From Methylobacterium sp. E-005 (GTDB taxonomy: Bacteria; Pseudomonadota; Alphaproteobacteria; Rhizobiales; Beijerinckiaceae), in NCBI RefSeq assembly GCF_022829725.1, contig NZ_JAKSYG010000209.1, positions 1-64,000 on the forward strand: a stretch of DNA of 64,000 nt, written 5' to 3'. A program made the translations under genes and the position numbers. This document shows, piece after piece, positions 36,803 through 48,118 of the stretch. Numbering within the stretch: the stretch's first letter is position 1; every line of letters begins with the position of its first letter. The notes beneath the pieces are model-generated. The model did not search any database. It worked only from the letters and a program-made list of their open reading frames with translations, and was not told where the DNA came from.

Positions 36803-37156
36803 ATGCGTCACCTCCCCGGGAGTGCGGGCGTCCTGGCGGCCCTGTCCGCGGTGGCGTGGATATCACTCTTTGCGCCGGAGGCCGCGCTGGCCCGCGCCTG
36901 CTCACAGCCGGACGAGTCGAAGCTGGAAAGCCACCGGCACTATCGCAGCCGGCGAGACGATTGAGAGGTCCATGGTCCAGCCAAGTCCCTCGACGGCGCC
37001 AAGCCACCAGGGGCTTCGGCCAAATGCCGCGACGGCACCTGGAGCTTCAGCCACACCCGCAGCGGCACCTGCTCGGGTCACAGGGGCGTCGAGCGCTGGG
37101 AGAGCGGAGAGCTCAGGAGGCCGTTGCCCAGTGACGGGGTGGGTCCGCACGCCTGA
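36803..37156 (+). pseudogene. DUF3761-like secreted protein interrupted by an in-frame TGA
   Basis: The frame starts at ATG 36803 with a signal peptide (GVLAALSAVAWISLFAPEAALA) and CSQPDESKLESHRHYRSR, then meets TGA at 36962-36964 (codon 54). The same frame goes on without shift as EVHGPAKSLDGAKPPGAS, then KCRDGTWSFSHTRSGTCSGH and RGVERW, which is the typical body of DUF3761 proteins (small cysteine-containing secreted proteins of unknown function), ending at TGA 37154-37156. The stop falls where the family normally continues, so this is a nonsense-mutated gene or a sequence error; no start codon for the second half is evident. Confidence 0.7.
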
Positions 37157-37573
37157 ATCGAAACATGCCGCGCGTCTCCCTCCCCCGCAGAGGCTACCGG
37201 ATGCACACGTCTCCGGCGGACATCGACACGGGTGGCAGAACGCGACAGGCCCCCTCTCCCGAGCGGGAGAGGGTTGGGGTGAGGGACAGGAATGCTCAGG
37301 ATCAAGCGCGCCATCGACGCGCGGCCGGGTCACCCCTTATCCGGACAGCCCTGACCCCTCACCCGGCTTTCCGCACAGGCAAGCCTCCCCCGCACGGGTG
37401 GGGGACCCGCTGGATCCTGCGGCCGAGCTGAAGCGCACGATATGTGAATCCGGCAGCCCGCAGAGGGGGGGATGCGCGGAACTCAACTCCATCCCGACCC
37501 TGGAAGCCGCCTGACCGGTTCACGCCCCGGTAAGCGCCGGATGCGACGATGCCGCCGAGCCCGGGATCCCTGA
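37157..37573. other. repeat-bearing intergenic region
   Basis: No gene is credible here. The centre is occupied by a dispersed repeat (37251-37413), also present in inverted orientation at 54181-54334. The rest lacks recognisable signals except the upstream region of the GT-C gene. Confidence 0.6.
37251..37413 (+). repeat. dispersed ~160-bp intergenic repeat, copy A
   Basis: The left end is a palindrome (CCTCTCCCGAGCGGGAGAGG), followed by GGTTGGGGTGAGGG, a less conserved middle with CAGGATC and CATCGACGC, then TTATCCGGACAG, CCCTCAC and a C-rich palindromic right end. Copy B at 54181-54334 is recognisably the same element on the other strand. The palindromic ends, small size and intergenic position suggest a REP/ERIC-like or MITE-like element. 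Confidence 0.7.
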
Positions 37574-39415
37574 ATGACCAGCCTCGTCGGAACGTCGCCG
37601 CGCCGCGTGCAGGCCGGCCGGTCGCCCTTCGACAGCCCGGCGCTGCTGGTCGTGCTGGTTCTAGTCGCCCTATTCGGCCTCTACGATCCGCGCACCCTCG
37701 CGCCCATTCTCGAGGGCCTGCGCCTGCCCGATACCGACGACATGATGCGCCTCGTCGGGGTGCGCGATCTGCTCGCCGGCCAGGGCTGGTTCGACACCGT
37801 CCAGCACCGGATGCTGCCCCCGACAGGCATCGCCTCGCACTGGTCGCGCCTGATCGACCTGCCGATCGCGGGGCTCATCCTGGCCTTCACCCCGATCCTC
37901 GGCCGGCCGGCGGCGGAGGGTGCCGCGGCGGCGTCATGGCCCGTCCTGCTGTTCCTGCTCTACGGGGCGCTGGCCGGCCTCGGGATACGCCGCCTGTTCG
38001 GATGGCGCCCGGCCCTGCTCGTGCTGTTCGTCGCGCCACAGACCGGCGTGTTCCTGAACGTGTTCCGGTTCGGGCGCATCGACCACCACAACGCGCAGCT
38101 CTGCGCCGTGCTCGCCGTCGCCCTGGCGCTGGCGGATCCGGCCCGGCGCATGCGGCGCGGTCTCCTGGCTGGGGCCGTGGCCGGCCTGTCGCTGGCGATC
38201 GGGCTCGAGACCCTGCCGGTCATCGCGGCGGCCGGCCTTCTGGTCCTCACCGACTGGCTGCGCCACGGCGAACGCGCCACCGGCATGCTGGCGGGCTACG
38301 GGGCCGGGCTGTTCGGGGCGAGTCTCCTGCTGTTCGGCCTGCAGACCGCACCGGCCCTGTGGAGCGTGCCGGCCTGCGACGCCCTGTCCCCGCCCTGGCT
38401 CCTGCTGGCGGCGGGGGGCGCCGCGATCGGCGGCGGGGCCCTGGCGATGGATGGCCGCGGTGTGGGCTGGACGGGGCGCAGCGTCCTCGCCGCCCTCGTC
38501 GGGGCCGGGATGGCGGCCGGCTTCCTGCGGATCGCGCCATCCTGCCTCGCCGGTCCGTTCGCCGGCATGGACGACCTCGTGCGCACGTCCTGGCTGGACC
38601 AAGTGGACGAGATGCGCGCCTTCCCGCAGTTCCTGCGCAGCGAGCCGGATGTCGCGCTTCCCAACATCATGCCGATCCTTGTGGCGGCCCTCTACGCGGT
38701 TGCGATGGCGATCCGCGAGCGGACGCCGGACCGCCGGCGCTTCTTCATCGTGGTGTCAGCCCTGATCGGGCCGGGCGCGCTGATCGCGCTCGGGCAGATG
38801 CGGGGCATATACGTCGCCGGGGCCTTCGTGCCGCTTCTGGGTGCGATCGCGCTGGATCGGGCCATCGTGGCGCTGCGGATGCCGGGTTCGGGCCTGCACC
38901 GGCTGGCGCTGGTCGTCCTGGCCATGGCGATGCTGGGCAAGGCCTGGGCTTTCGTCACCGATCAGCCGGCGCGCCTCCTCAGTCCGGCCGGCCTCGGGGC
39001 GCAGACCGGCCCCGGCTCCAACTGGCGGACCTGCACCGCGCCGGCCGCCCTCGCAGCCCTCGACCGGCTCCCGCCGGGGCTCGTGCTCGGCAGCATCGAT
39101 CTCGGGCCCCCTCTCCTGCTGATGACCCACCATGCGGTCGTCGCCGCGCCCTACCACCGCAACCTCATCGGACTGCGCGCGGCTATCGAGGCCTCGGAGG
39201 GATCCGAGGCAACGCTGCGGAGGGTCGTCCGCGCGCGCGGCGCCGATTACCTGCTGCTCTGCACAGCCGCCCTCGACCGCCCCGAGGCCGGCAGACAAGA
39301 GCCCTTTGCGACGGACCTCGCCCGCGGCATCGCACCGGCCCCGGATTGGCTCACGCCGATCACAGACCTGCCGGGCGGCTCGACCCTCAGGGTCTGGCGC
39401 ATCCGGCGCGACTGA
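37574..39415 (+). CDS. putative GT-C fold membrane glycosyltransferase (STT3-like)
   Basis: A 613-residue integral membrane protein with roughly 11-13 helices followed by a soluble C-terminal domain (from about residue 470). Near the N-terminus LPDTDDMMRLVGVRDLL has the acidic pair expected in the first outer loop of GT-C enzymes, and FGRIDHHNAQL resembles the DHH motif of STT3/AglB oligosaccharyltransferases. These suggest a polyprenyl-phosphate-sugar-dependent transferase acting on the periplasmic side. The acceptor is unknown and no N-glycosylation partner genes are nearby. Family assignment is by motif only. Confidence 0.6.
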   Translation: MTSLVGTSPRRVQAGRSPFDSPALLVVLVLVALFGLYDPRTLAPILEGLRLPDTDDMMRLVGVRDLLAGQGWFDTVQHRMLPPTGIASHWSRLIDLPIAGLILAFTPILGRPAAEGAAAASWPVLLFLLYGALAGLGIRRLFGWRPALLVLFVAPQTGVFLNVFRFGRIDHHNAQLCAVLAVALALADPARRMRRGLLAGAVAGLSLAIGLETLPVIAAAGLLVLTDWLRHGERATGMLAGYGAGLFGASLLLFGLQTAPALWSVPACDALSPPWLLLAAGGAAIGGGALAMDGRGVGWTGRSVLAALVGAGMAAGFLRIAPSCLAGPFAGMDDLVRTSWLDQVDEMRAFPQFLRSEPDVALPNIMPILVAALYAVAMAIRERTPDRRRFFIVVSALIGPGALIALGQMRGIYVAGAFVPLLGAIALDRAIVALRMPGSGLHRLALVVLAMAMLGKAWAFVTDQPARLLSPAGLGAQTGPGSNWRTCTAPAALAALDRLPPGLVLGSIDLGPPLLLMTHHAVVAAPYHRNLIGLRAAIEASEGSEATLRRVVRARGADYLLLCTAALDRPEAGRQEPFATDLARGIAPAPDWLTPITDLPGGSTLRVWRIRRD

Positions 39416-39507
39416 TACGGGTTCGCCAGGAACAGGGACCGGTTCGAGGCAGCGCGCCGCCGGAACGCGGACCTGGCTGGCTGCGGACAGACCGGTCCCG
39501 GCTTCGC

Positions 39508-42006
<2,499 letters not shown>

Positions 42007-42168
42007 AGCCTTGGAGATGGGGATGACCCGGGTGAGTCGGCCAGAGCTTCACTGGAAGTTGAGTCGCGAAGCGGCGTTAAATGCCAAAACCCCCTCCTGA
42101 CGCGCTCGTCTGTTGTCCGTTCGACCGCCCTGGGCCAAGCTCGCACCAATTCTGGAATCGGGGCAGTC

Positions 42169-42780
42169 ATGGCCGAACCACTGATGATCTACGGCGACCC
42201 GGGCTCCGGGAACTGCCTGAAGGTCAAGTGGGTGGCCGCCCATCTGGGCCTGCCGACGACATGGCATGACGTGGACGTGCCCGGCGGCGGGACGCGCAAA
42301 CCCGAGTTCCTCGCCCTCAATCCCGCCGGGCGTGTGCCCGTCGTGGTCTTCCCGGACGGCGCCGTGCTGTCGGAGTCGAACGCCATCATCATCCACTTGG
42401 CGGAGGGCTCCGCGCTGATCCCGCAGGCGTCCTTCCCCCGGGCGCGGATGCTGCAATGGATGTTCTGGGAGCAGTACAGCCACGAGCCCTACATCGCGGT
42501 CCGCCGCTACCAGCTTCATTACCTGAAGCGGTCGCCGGACGCGCTCGATCCGAAGCTCGCCGGGCGCGGCGCCGACGCCCTGCGGCTGATGGAGGGAACG
42601 CTCGAACGCTCCGCCTTCCTGGCGGGCGACGCCCTGAGCCTCGCCGACGTGGCCCTCGTCGCCTACACGCGCATGGCCCATGAGGGCGGCTTCGACCTTG
42701 CGGATTATCCCGCGATCCGAGGCTGGATCGCGCGCGTCGAGACAGGACTGGGGATTGGGGCCTATCCGGAACCGGCCTGA
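42169..42780 (+). CDS. glutathione S-transferase family protein
   Basis: A 203-residue GST. The thioredoxin-like N-terminal domain reads MIYGDPGSGNCLKVKWVAAHLGLP with an SGN-C arrangement like beta-class GSTs, NPAGRVPVVVFPDGAVLSESNAIIIHLAEG is the glutathione-binding segment, and the helical C-terminal domain has FLAGDALSLADVALVAYTRMA, the GST N-capping box region. Substrate unknown. Its last 19 bases overlap the end of the PhoR-like kinase gene on the other strand. Confidence 0.88.
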   Translation: MAEPLMIYGDPGSGNCLKVKWVAAHLGLPTTWHDVDVPGGGTRKPEFLALNPAGRVPVVVFPDGAVLSESNAIIIHLAEGSALIPQASFPRARMLQWMFWEQYSHEPYIAVRRYQLHYLKRSPDALDPKLAGRGADALRLMEGTLERSAFLAGDALSLADVALVAYTRMAHEGGFDLADYPAIRGWIARVETGLGIGAYPEPA

Positions 42781-44033
42781 TCGGCGGCCGGCTGTGCGGG
42801 GGTCACCCCGTATTCCGGCAGGCTGACCCGCACGATGGTCCCCTGCCCGACCGTGCTCTCGATGGTCATCCGCCCGCGGTGGCGGTTCAGGCTGTGCTTG
42901 ACGATGGCGAGCCCCAAGCCCGTGCCGCCCCGCGCCCGGCTCGACGCGACGTCCACCCGGTAGAAGCGCTCGGTGAGCCGCGGGATGTGTTCCGGCGGGA
43001 TGCCCGGCCCGTCATCCGCCACCGACAGGACGATCCGGCGACCGAGCCGTGGATCGGCCTCCCGGGTCAGCCCGACGCTGATCCGGCCGCCGCCGTACTT
43101 CACGGCGTTCTCGATCAGGTTCTCGATCACACGGACGAGTTCGTCGGCATCGCCGGCGACGCGATAGGGCCCGTCGCCATCCGCGAACCGGATCGTGGCG
43201 CCCCGGGCCTGGGCAGGCGGGCCCTGGGCATCGACCATCTGGCGGGCCAGCGCCCCGAGATCGACGACGTTGGTCGGCGCCACGTGCTCGCGCAGTTCGA
43301 TCCGCGACAGCGACAGCAGGTCGTCGATCAGCCGCGTCATGCGCAGGGCCTGGACCCGCATGATCTCCAGGAAGCGCTCACGCGCCTGCACGTCCTCGCG
43401 GGCGGGACCCTGCAGGGTCTCGATGAAGCCGATCAGGGTGGCGAGCGGGGTGCGCAGTTCGTGGCTGGCATTGGCGACGAAATCGACCCGCATCGCCTCC
43501 AGGCGCCGGGCCGAGGTGAGGTCGCGCAGGAACAGCAGGGCGCTCACGCCGGACCCGTCGGGCATCGGCAGGGCACCGATCTGCACCTCAAAGGTGCGCT
43601 CCAGCGGCACCCGGGTCGCGAGGGCGACCCGCCGGGGCAGGCCGGAACTCAGCACCGCCGCGATGCCGTCGAGCACTTCCGGGTCGCGGAGCGCGAACGA
43701 CAGGGGCCGGCCGTGATGGAGGGCCGGCAGCAGGGCCCGGGCGGCGGGGTTCGCCTCCACCACCAGGGTGCGCCGATCCACCAGAATGACCGGATCGGGC
43801 ACATGGGCGAGCAGCGCGTCGGCGACCGCGTGGCGCTGCGTGGTCGCGGCCGGCCGCTGCGGCGCCTTGGCCGGGCCGCGCCCGCCGAGCCACCCGCCGA
43901 GGCAGATCGCACCGAGGCCCGCTAGGATCAGCGGAAGGTCGAGACGCCCCGCGAGGGCGACCGCGAAGCCGAGCAGACCCACCGCGATCGCGGCGCCGGT
44001 CCAGGCCGGGGAACTGTGCAGGCGCTCGGACAT
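42762..44033 (-). CDS. phoR: PhoR-like sensor histidine kinase
   Basis: A 423-residue membrane histidine kinase: two short N-terminal helices (GAAIAVGLLGFAVALAG, LPLILAGLGAICLGGWLGG), a PAS domain (VPDPVILVDRRTLVVEANPAARALL), the H-box FVANASHELRTPLATLIGFIETL and a HATPase domain with N box (ENLIENAVKYG), G1 (VADDGPGIP) and G2 (GGTGLGLAIVKH). This is the PhoR architecture for phosphate starvation signalling. However, phoB, pstSCAB and phoU are not next to it, so the symbol is provisional; it could serve another regulator. Confidence 0.8.
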   Translation of the reverse strand: MSERLHSSPAWTGAAIAVGLLGFAVALAGRLDLPLILAGLGAICLGGWLGGRGPAKAPQRPAATTQRHAVADALLAHVPDPVILVDRRTLVVEANPAARALLPALHHGRPLSFALRDPEVLDGIAAVLSSGLPRRVALATRVPLERTFEVQIGALPMPDGSGVSALLFLRDLTSARRLEAMRVDFVANASHELRTPLATLIGFIETLQGPAREDVQARERFLEIMRVQALRMTRLIDDLLSLSRIELREHVAPTNVVDLGALARQMVDAQGPPAQARGATIRFADGDGPYRVAGDADELVRVIENLIENAVKYGGGRISVGLTREADPRLGRRIVLSVADDGPGIPPEHIPRLTERFYRVDVASSRARGGTGLGLAIVKHSLNRHRGRMTIESTVGQGTIVRVSLPEYGVTPAQPAADQAGSG

Positions 44034-44052
44034 GGCGGGCCGTCCGGTCGCG

Positions 44053-45138
44053 TCAGCGCGGCTCGGATTCGTCGCGCCACGCCCGGCCGGACGGGCCGGC
44101 GGTGCCTTCCGGAGGACCGGGATCGCGCGCGCCGCCCGCGCGCTTCACGATCTCGTAGAGGCCGAGCATCGCGAGCGCGGTCACGAATGGCACGACGTAA
44201 TAGCAGCCGCGGAACAGCAGCAGCGAGGTCAGCACCTCGTTGCGCGGCAGGCTTGAGAGCGCGAGCAGGATCGTCGCCTCGAACACCCCGATGCCGCCCG
44301 GGGCGTTCGACGCGATGCCCAGCATGGCGGCGAGCACGTAGATCGCCAGGAAGGTGGTGAAGCCCAGCGTCATTTCCTGCGGCAGAAGCACGTAGAGTAC
44401 CGCCGCCGCGGCGCAGACGTCGCCGATGCCGACGAGCATCTGGCCGATCGATACCGAGGCGCCAGGCAATTCGAGGCGCCACTGCTTGACGGTGATGCTG
44501 CGCTTCTTGGCCGAGACCCAGGCGAGATAGCCCAGCACCAGGGCGAGCGCCGCGAGACCGACCGTCTGGTTGATCCGGATCGACGTGAAGGCGAGCCCGG
44601 CGAGCTGCCCCGCCTCGATGATCAGGCTGAGGCCCAGGACAACGCCCATGCCGAGCCAGAAGGTGAAGCCGGCGATCACCGTCAGCGCCGCGATCTTGGG
44701 CGTGGTCAGGCCCTGCCGGGAATAGATCCAGTAGCGGATGGTCCCGGCGGTCAGCAGCGGGAAGCCGAGGGTAAAGCTCACCGCGTAGCTCGTGAACGAG
44801 GCGAGCGCCGTGATCCGGTAGGGCACCTTGATCTTGAGCTGGCGCAGGGCCAGCGCATCGTAGCCGGTGAGGAACAGGTAGCTGATCCCGACGAACAGGA
44901 AGGCGAAGCCGAGCTGCCGACCGGTTGCGGCCGCGATCGCGGTGCGCACCTCCGCCCAGCTCACGCTCTGGACCAGCTTCCACAGCACGCCGAGGGAGAC
45001 CGCGAACAGCACGATGCTGGCGCCCGTGCCGATCCAGGCATAGCGGCTGCGCCGGCTCTTCCGCGCCGCGGGCGCCGCCTCGTGCTGGACCGGCTCGGCC
45101 GGCTCGGCCGGCTTCCGGTGCTGATCCTGAAAATTCAT
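44053..45138 (-). CDS. YbhN/UPF0104-family membrane protein (MprF flippase-like domain)
   Basis: A 361-residue protein with about eight membrane helices, matching the lysylphosphatidylglycerol synthase transmembrane (UPF0104) family; SYAVSFTLGFPLLTAGTIRYWIYS and ASNAPGGIGVFEATILLAL are hallmark segments. It has only the flippase-like part, not the cytoplasmic aminoacyl-transfer domain of MprF. Relatives move lipids across the inner membrane or sit in lipid-modification operons. It is 19 bases upstream of the PhoR-like gene, probably one transcript. Confidence 0.8.
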   Translation of the reverse strand: MNFQDQHRKPAEPAEPVQHEAAPAARKSRRSRYAWIGTGASIVLFAVSLGVLWKLVQSVSWAEVRTAIAAATGRQLGFAFLFVGISYLFLTGYDALALRQLKIKVPYRITALASFTSYAVSFTLGFPLLTAGTIRYWIYSRQGLTTPKIAALTVIAGFTFWLGMGVVLGLSLIIEAGQLAGLAFTSIRINQTVGLAALALVLGYLAWVSAKKRSITVKQWRLELPGASVSIGQMLVGIGDVCAAAAVLYVLLPQEMTLGFTTFLAIYVLAAMLGIASNAPGGIGVFEATILLALSSLPRNEVLTSLLLFRGCYYVVPFVTALAMLGLYEIVKRAGGARDPGPPEGTAGPSGRAWRDESEPR

Positions 45139-45288
45139 GCCGTTCGGCGTCCGCCCTTCCGGCTGCGCGGCCCGGCCAAGGCCGAGAGCCAGCGCCGGAT
45201 GGTCCCGGACCGCGGCCCGTTGCCCCGCATGTAGGCCGAACCCACGCGCAAGGCCAGGGAAGTTGCCGCCGGAACAGGTCTTCTATCC

Positions 45289-45918
45289 TCAGCCGGTTGC
45301 CCCATCGAGGAGGTTAGCCGCCTCCGAAAGGCCGCGCCGGATACGGGCCGCCACCTCCGGCGCTGTACAGACATAGGTCGGGCTCGGATGCGGAATCCGG
45401 ATGATCGGCAGGCCGGGGCGCAGAGTCGCGATCGCCGGCTCTGCCTCGCCGGCATAGCGGCCGGCCAGAACCGCCACGGCGAGGTGCGGCAGAAGATCGA
45501 GGAGGGGCTCCAGGTAGGGGGCAGCCGCCGCGACCTCGGCCCGGCGGGGCGCTCGGTTGAGGGCGCCCTCCGGGTGGATCAGCCACGGCACGGCGTTCCA
45601 GATCAGCGTATCGGCCCGGGCGATGCCAGCCTCGGCGAGGAAGCGGAACAGGTTGGCGGCGGTGCCGTTCGCGCTGTCGCGTGTGACGAAGCCGGTGCGC
45701 AGCACGGCCGGGCCGGGCGTCTCCAGCAGGAACAGCATCCGGGCACCGATCCCGCCGTCCAGCGGATCGGGCGTGGGGACCGGGGCGCCGCGCTCGGCGG
45801 AGATCCGCGCGGCGAGCGCCCGGACCGGCGCGATGTGGGGCGCCCCGATCAGCGCGCGGCGGGCCGCCAGGGCATCGGGATCGGCCAGCGATTTCGGCGC
45901 CTGCGGCTCAGCCGGCAT
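45289..45918 (-). CDS. uracil-DNA-glycosylase superfamily protein
   Basis: A 209-residue protein with the UDG fold. MLFLLETPGPAVLRTGFVTRDSANGTAANLFRFLAEAG corresponds to the active-site and first binding region, TLIWNAVPW follows, and RIPHPSPTYV is the HPSP loop that in UDGs enters the DNA minor groove. It starts at ATG 45918 inside the end of the PIG-L gene (11-base overlap) and is therefore cotranscribed with it. That coupling with a biosynthetic gene is odd; it may be an ordinary repair enzyme or a recruited member of the fold. Confidence 0.75.
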   Translation of the reverse strand: MPAEPQAPKSLADPDALAARRALIGAPHIAPVRALAARISAERGAPVPTPDPLDGGIGARMLFLLETPGPAVLRTGFVTRDSANGTAANLFRFLAEAGIARADTLIWNAVPWLIHPEGALNRAPRRAEVAAAAPYLEPLLDLLPHLAVAVLAGRYAGEAEPAIATLRPGLPIIRIPHPSPTYVCTAPEVAARIRRGLSEAANLLDGATG

Positions 45919-46666
45919 CGAGACCGGGGATGGCTGCCCCGAGCCGGCCGGAGAGGCGGAAGCGCTCGATGCCGTTCTCCCGGGCGAGGCGCACGTCGAG
46001 ACCCGCCGGGCCGCCGAACTGGAAGCCGATCTGGCTGGCATAGGCCGCGCAGGCGGCGCGCTTCCGGGCCTGGGCGTCCGGATCGAGGGTCACCGTCGCT
46101 TCGGGGAGTTCCGCGAACAGGGCCGCGAGCGGCTCCCGGGGCGCCGCCTCGCGCACCGTATAGGGGAAGTCGCGCCACCACAGGATCGGGGGAAGCGGAT
46201 CGCGGCTCCTGAGTGCCCGGACCATCTGCACATGATCGACATGGCCGCCGATCGCCTGCGGGGCGAGGAGGAGATCCGGTCCCTCGGCGGCGATCAGCTC
46301 CGCGATGGCGGGCGCAAGGTCGCCCGCGATGCCGTCATCCGTGCGGGTCTCGGCAAAGAGTTCGGGCGGCGAGCCGTAGCCCCGGTGCGGCGCCTCCCGG
46401 AACGGCAGATGCACCGGCGGGGCGATCCCCAGCGCCGCGGCGGCCCCGCTGTCTTCGTCCCGGCGCAGCGCCATGTAGTCGATCCCGGCCGGCAGTCCCT
46501 TGTCGAGCTGGCAGGCGAGCGCGAACCCCTCTGGGTTGGCGACACTACCGGTGAACAAGGTCGCCATGACCACGCGCCAGCCCCCCTGTGCGAGCTGCGC
46601 GAGGAGGCCGCCGCAGGAGAAGGCCGCGTCGTCGAGATGGGGGGAGAGGGCGAGCGCGGTGGGCAT
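45908..46666 (-). CDS. PIG-L/LmbE family deacetylase
   Basis: A 252-residue zinc-dependent N-deacetylase. The metal motif is LSPHLDDAAFSCGGLLAQ at the N-terminus (HxDD) and the third ligand is in GGHVDHVQMVRAL. Family members remove acetyl from GlcNAc-containing lipids or pseudodisaccharides (GlcNAc-PI, GlcNAc-inositol in mycothiol, GlcNAc-malate in bacillithiol). Next to a GT4 glycosyltransferase and in an array headed by inositol-phosphate synthase, a GlcNAc-inositol-like substrate is plausible; that is inference. Confidence 0.85.
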   Translation of the reverse strand: MPTALALSPHLDDAAFSCGGLLAQLAQGGWRVVMATLFTGSVANPEGFALACQLDKGLPAGIDYMALRRDEDSGAAAALGIAPPVHLPFREAPHRGYGSPPELFAETRTDDGIAGDLAPAIAELIAAEGPDLLLAPQAIGGHVDHVQMVRALRSRDPLPPILWWRDFPYTVREAAPREPLAALFAELPEATVTLDPDAQARKRAACAAYASQIGFQFGGPAGLDVRLARENGIERFRLSGRLGAAIPGLDAG

Positions 46667-46705
46667 GGGTCAGGGCCTTTCGGCGATCGAACATCCAGCC
46701 CTCGC

Positions 46706-46814
46706 CCTCATCCTGAAGTGCTGCGGAGCAGCCTCGAAGGAGGGCTCCAGGGATCACCGTGTTCCCTGGAGGGCTCCTAAAAGGCCCGCTGACGCGGACA
46801 CCTCAGGATGAGGG
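46706..46814. repeat. palindromic intergenic repeat, copy 1
   Basis: The element is bounded by CCTCATCCTGA and its complement CTCAGGATGAGG and contains CCTCGAAGGAGGGCTCCAGGG, then GGAGGGCTCCTAAAAGGCCCG as a degenerate inverted partner. A homologous copy lies at 50772-50887 in the same orientation. It fills the gap between the GT4 and PIG-L genes and could fold into a long hairpin in RNA. Confidence 0.8.
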
Positions 46815-46847
46815 GAGGGATCGGGATCCCCGAATCTGGCGGATCCT

Positions 46848-48086
46848 TCAGAGCAGGTGCGGCTCGGCGCGGAAGCGGCAGGTCGGATCGTAGGGCAGGT
46901 CCTCGGCGAAGTCGGTGGCGGGTTTCTCGTTCCGCACGCGCGCGTAGACCTCCATGATCTGCCGCCCGACCGCGTCCCACGAATAGACCCGCCGGCACTC
47001 CTCAAGCCCGGCCGTCGCGATGCGGCGGCGCAGATCGACATCCGTGATGATCCGGGTCAGGTTGGCGGCCTGCGCTGGCACGTCACCCGGATTGGAGAGC
47101 AGCCCGTTCTCCCCGTCGCGCAGGCAGTCCGACACGCCAACCGCGTGGCACGAGACCGTGGCGAGACCGGCCGCCAGCGCCTCCAGGATCGTGTTGGAAA
47201 ACCCCTCCGCGTAGGTCGGCGAGACGAACACGTCGGCGCGGCGGTAGAGGTCCGGCACGGATCCGTACTCGGCATAGCCCGTGAAGGCGATCTCGCGCTC
47301 CGGGAAGGCGTGCTCGGCGGCAAGCGCCTTGGCCGGGTCCACGTCGGGCCCGATCCCCGAGATGGTGGCGGCGAAGGGCGTACCCTGCCGGCGCAGGATC
47401 GCCAGGGCCTCGATGAAGTCGAGCACGCCTTTCCGGCGATCGACCCGGCCATGATAGAACAGCCGCACCGGGCCGGCATGGGGCGCCGGCAGGCCATCGG
47501 GCGTCCCTTGGGCGAACCGATCGGTATCGACCGCGCCGGGTACGATGGTGAAGCGGGCGGGGTCCGACCCGAGGCGCCCGCAGACCTCGTCCACGAAAGA
47601 GGCGCCGCCGATCAGCAGCGCGTTGGCGTGGGCCAGAACCTCGCACATGGCGACCCGGTGGGTCTCGCAGCAGGAGCCGACCCAGTGGCCGTCGCCGCCC
47701 TGGATCGAGACGACGCTCGGCACACCGAGCTTGCGGGCGGCGAGCAGCACCGCCCAGCCGGTGGGGTAGCCGTACTGCGCGTGCAGGATGTCGAACGGCT
47801 TTTTGGCGTGCTCCTGGGCGATGGCGTCAACCATCGTGGTGATGTCGCGCTCGAAATCGCCCGAGGTCTGCTCGCCGAGCTGTTCCAGGCCGATCACTTT
47901 GACGCCCGGCACCGGCGGGGGCGGGCCGCCGCCATAGACCCGGGTGCCGAAGGCGTCGCCCCGGTACTGGGAAATCATCGTCACGTCGTGGCCGGCGCCG
48001 ACCAGCTCGCGCAGCAGGTTCTGCGCGTAGACGCTCATGCCGGATATCGCCGGGAAGTAGCGGCGGCTGAGAAAGAGGATTCTCAT
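46848..48086 (-). CDS. GT4 family glycosyltransferase
   Basis: A 412-residue GT-B retaining glycosyltransferase. The N-terminal acceptor domain has FPAISGMSVYAQNLLRELVGAGHDV, and the nucleotide-sugar site is FYHGRVDRRKGVLDFIEALAIL with the E-x7-E motif in YAEGFSNTILEALAAGLATV. Three cysteines cluster at GSCCETHRVAMCEVL, not typical of the family. MshA, which makes GlcNAc-inositol phosphate, belongs to GT4; together with the PIG-L deacetylase next to it and the inositol-phosphate synthase of the array, a similar reaction is possible but unproven. Confidence 0.85.
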   Translation of the reverse strand: MRILFLSRRYFPAISGMSVYAQNLLRELVGAGHDVTMISQYRGDAFGTRVYGGGPPPPVPGVKVIGLEQLGEQTSGDFERDITTMVDAIAQEHAKKPFDILHAQYGYPTGWAVLLAARKLGVPSVVSIQGGDGHWVGSCCETHRVAMCEVLAHANALLIGGASFVDEVCGRLGSDPARFTIVPGAVDTDRFAQGTPDGLPAPHAGPVRLFYHGRVDRRKGVLDFIEALAILRRQGTPFAATISGIGPDVDPAKALAAEHAFPEREIAFTGYAEYGSVPDLYRRADVFVSPTYAEGFSNTILEALAAGLATVSCHAVGVSDCLRDGENGLLSNPGDVPAQAANLTRIITDVDLRRRIATAGLEECRRVYSWDAVGRQIMEVYARVRNEKPATDFAEDLPYDPTCRFRAEPHLL

Positions 48087-48118
48087 GCTCGTGCACCGCC
48101 GAAGTCCGCGATCAAGAG

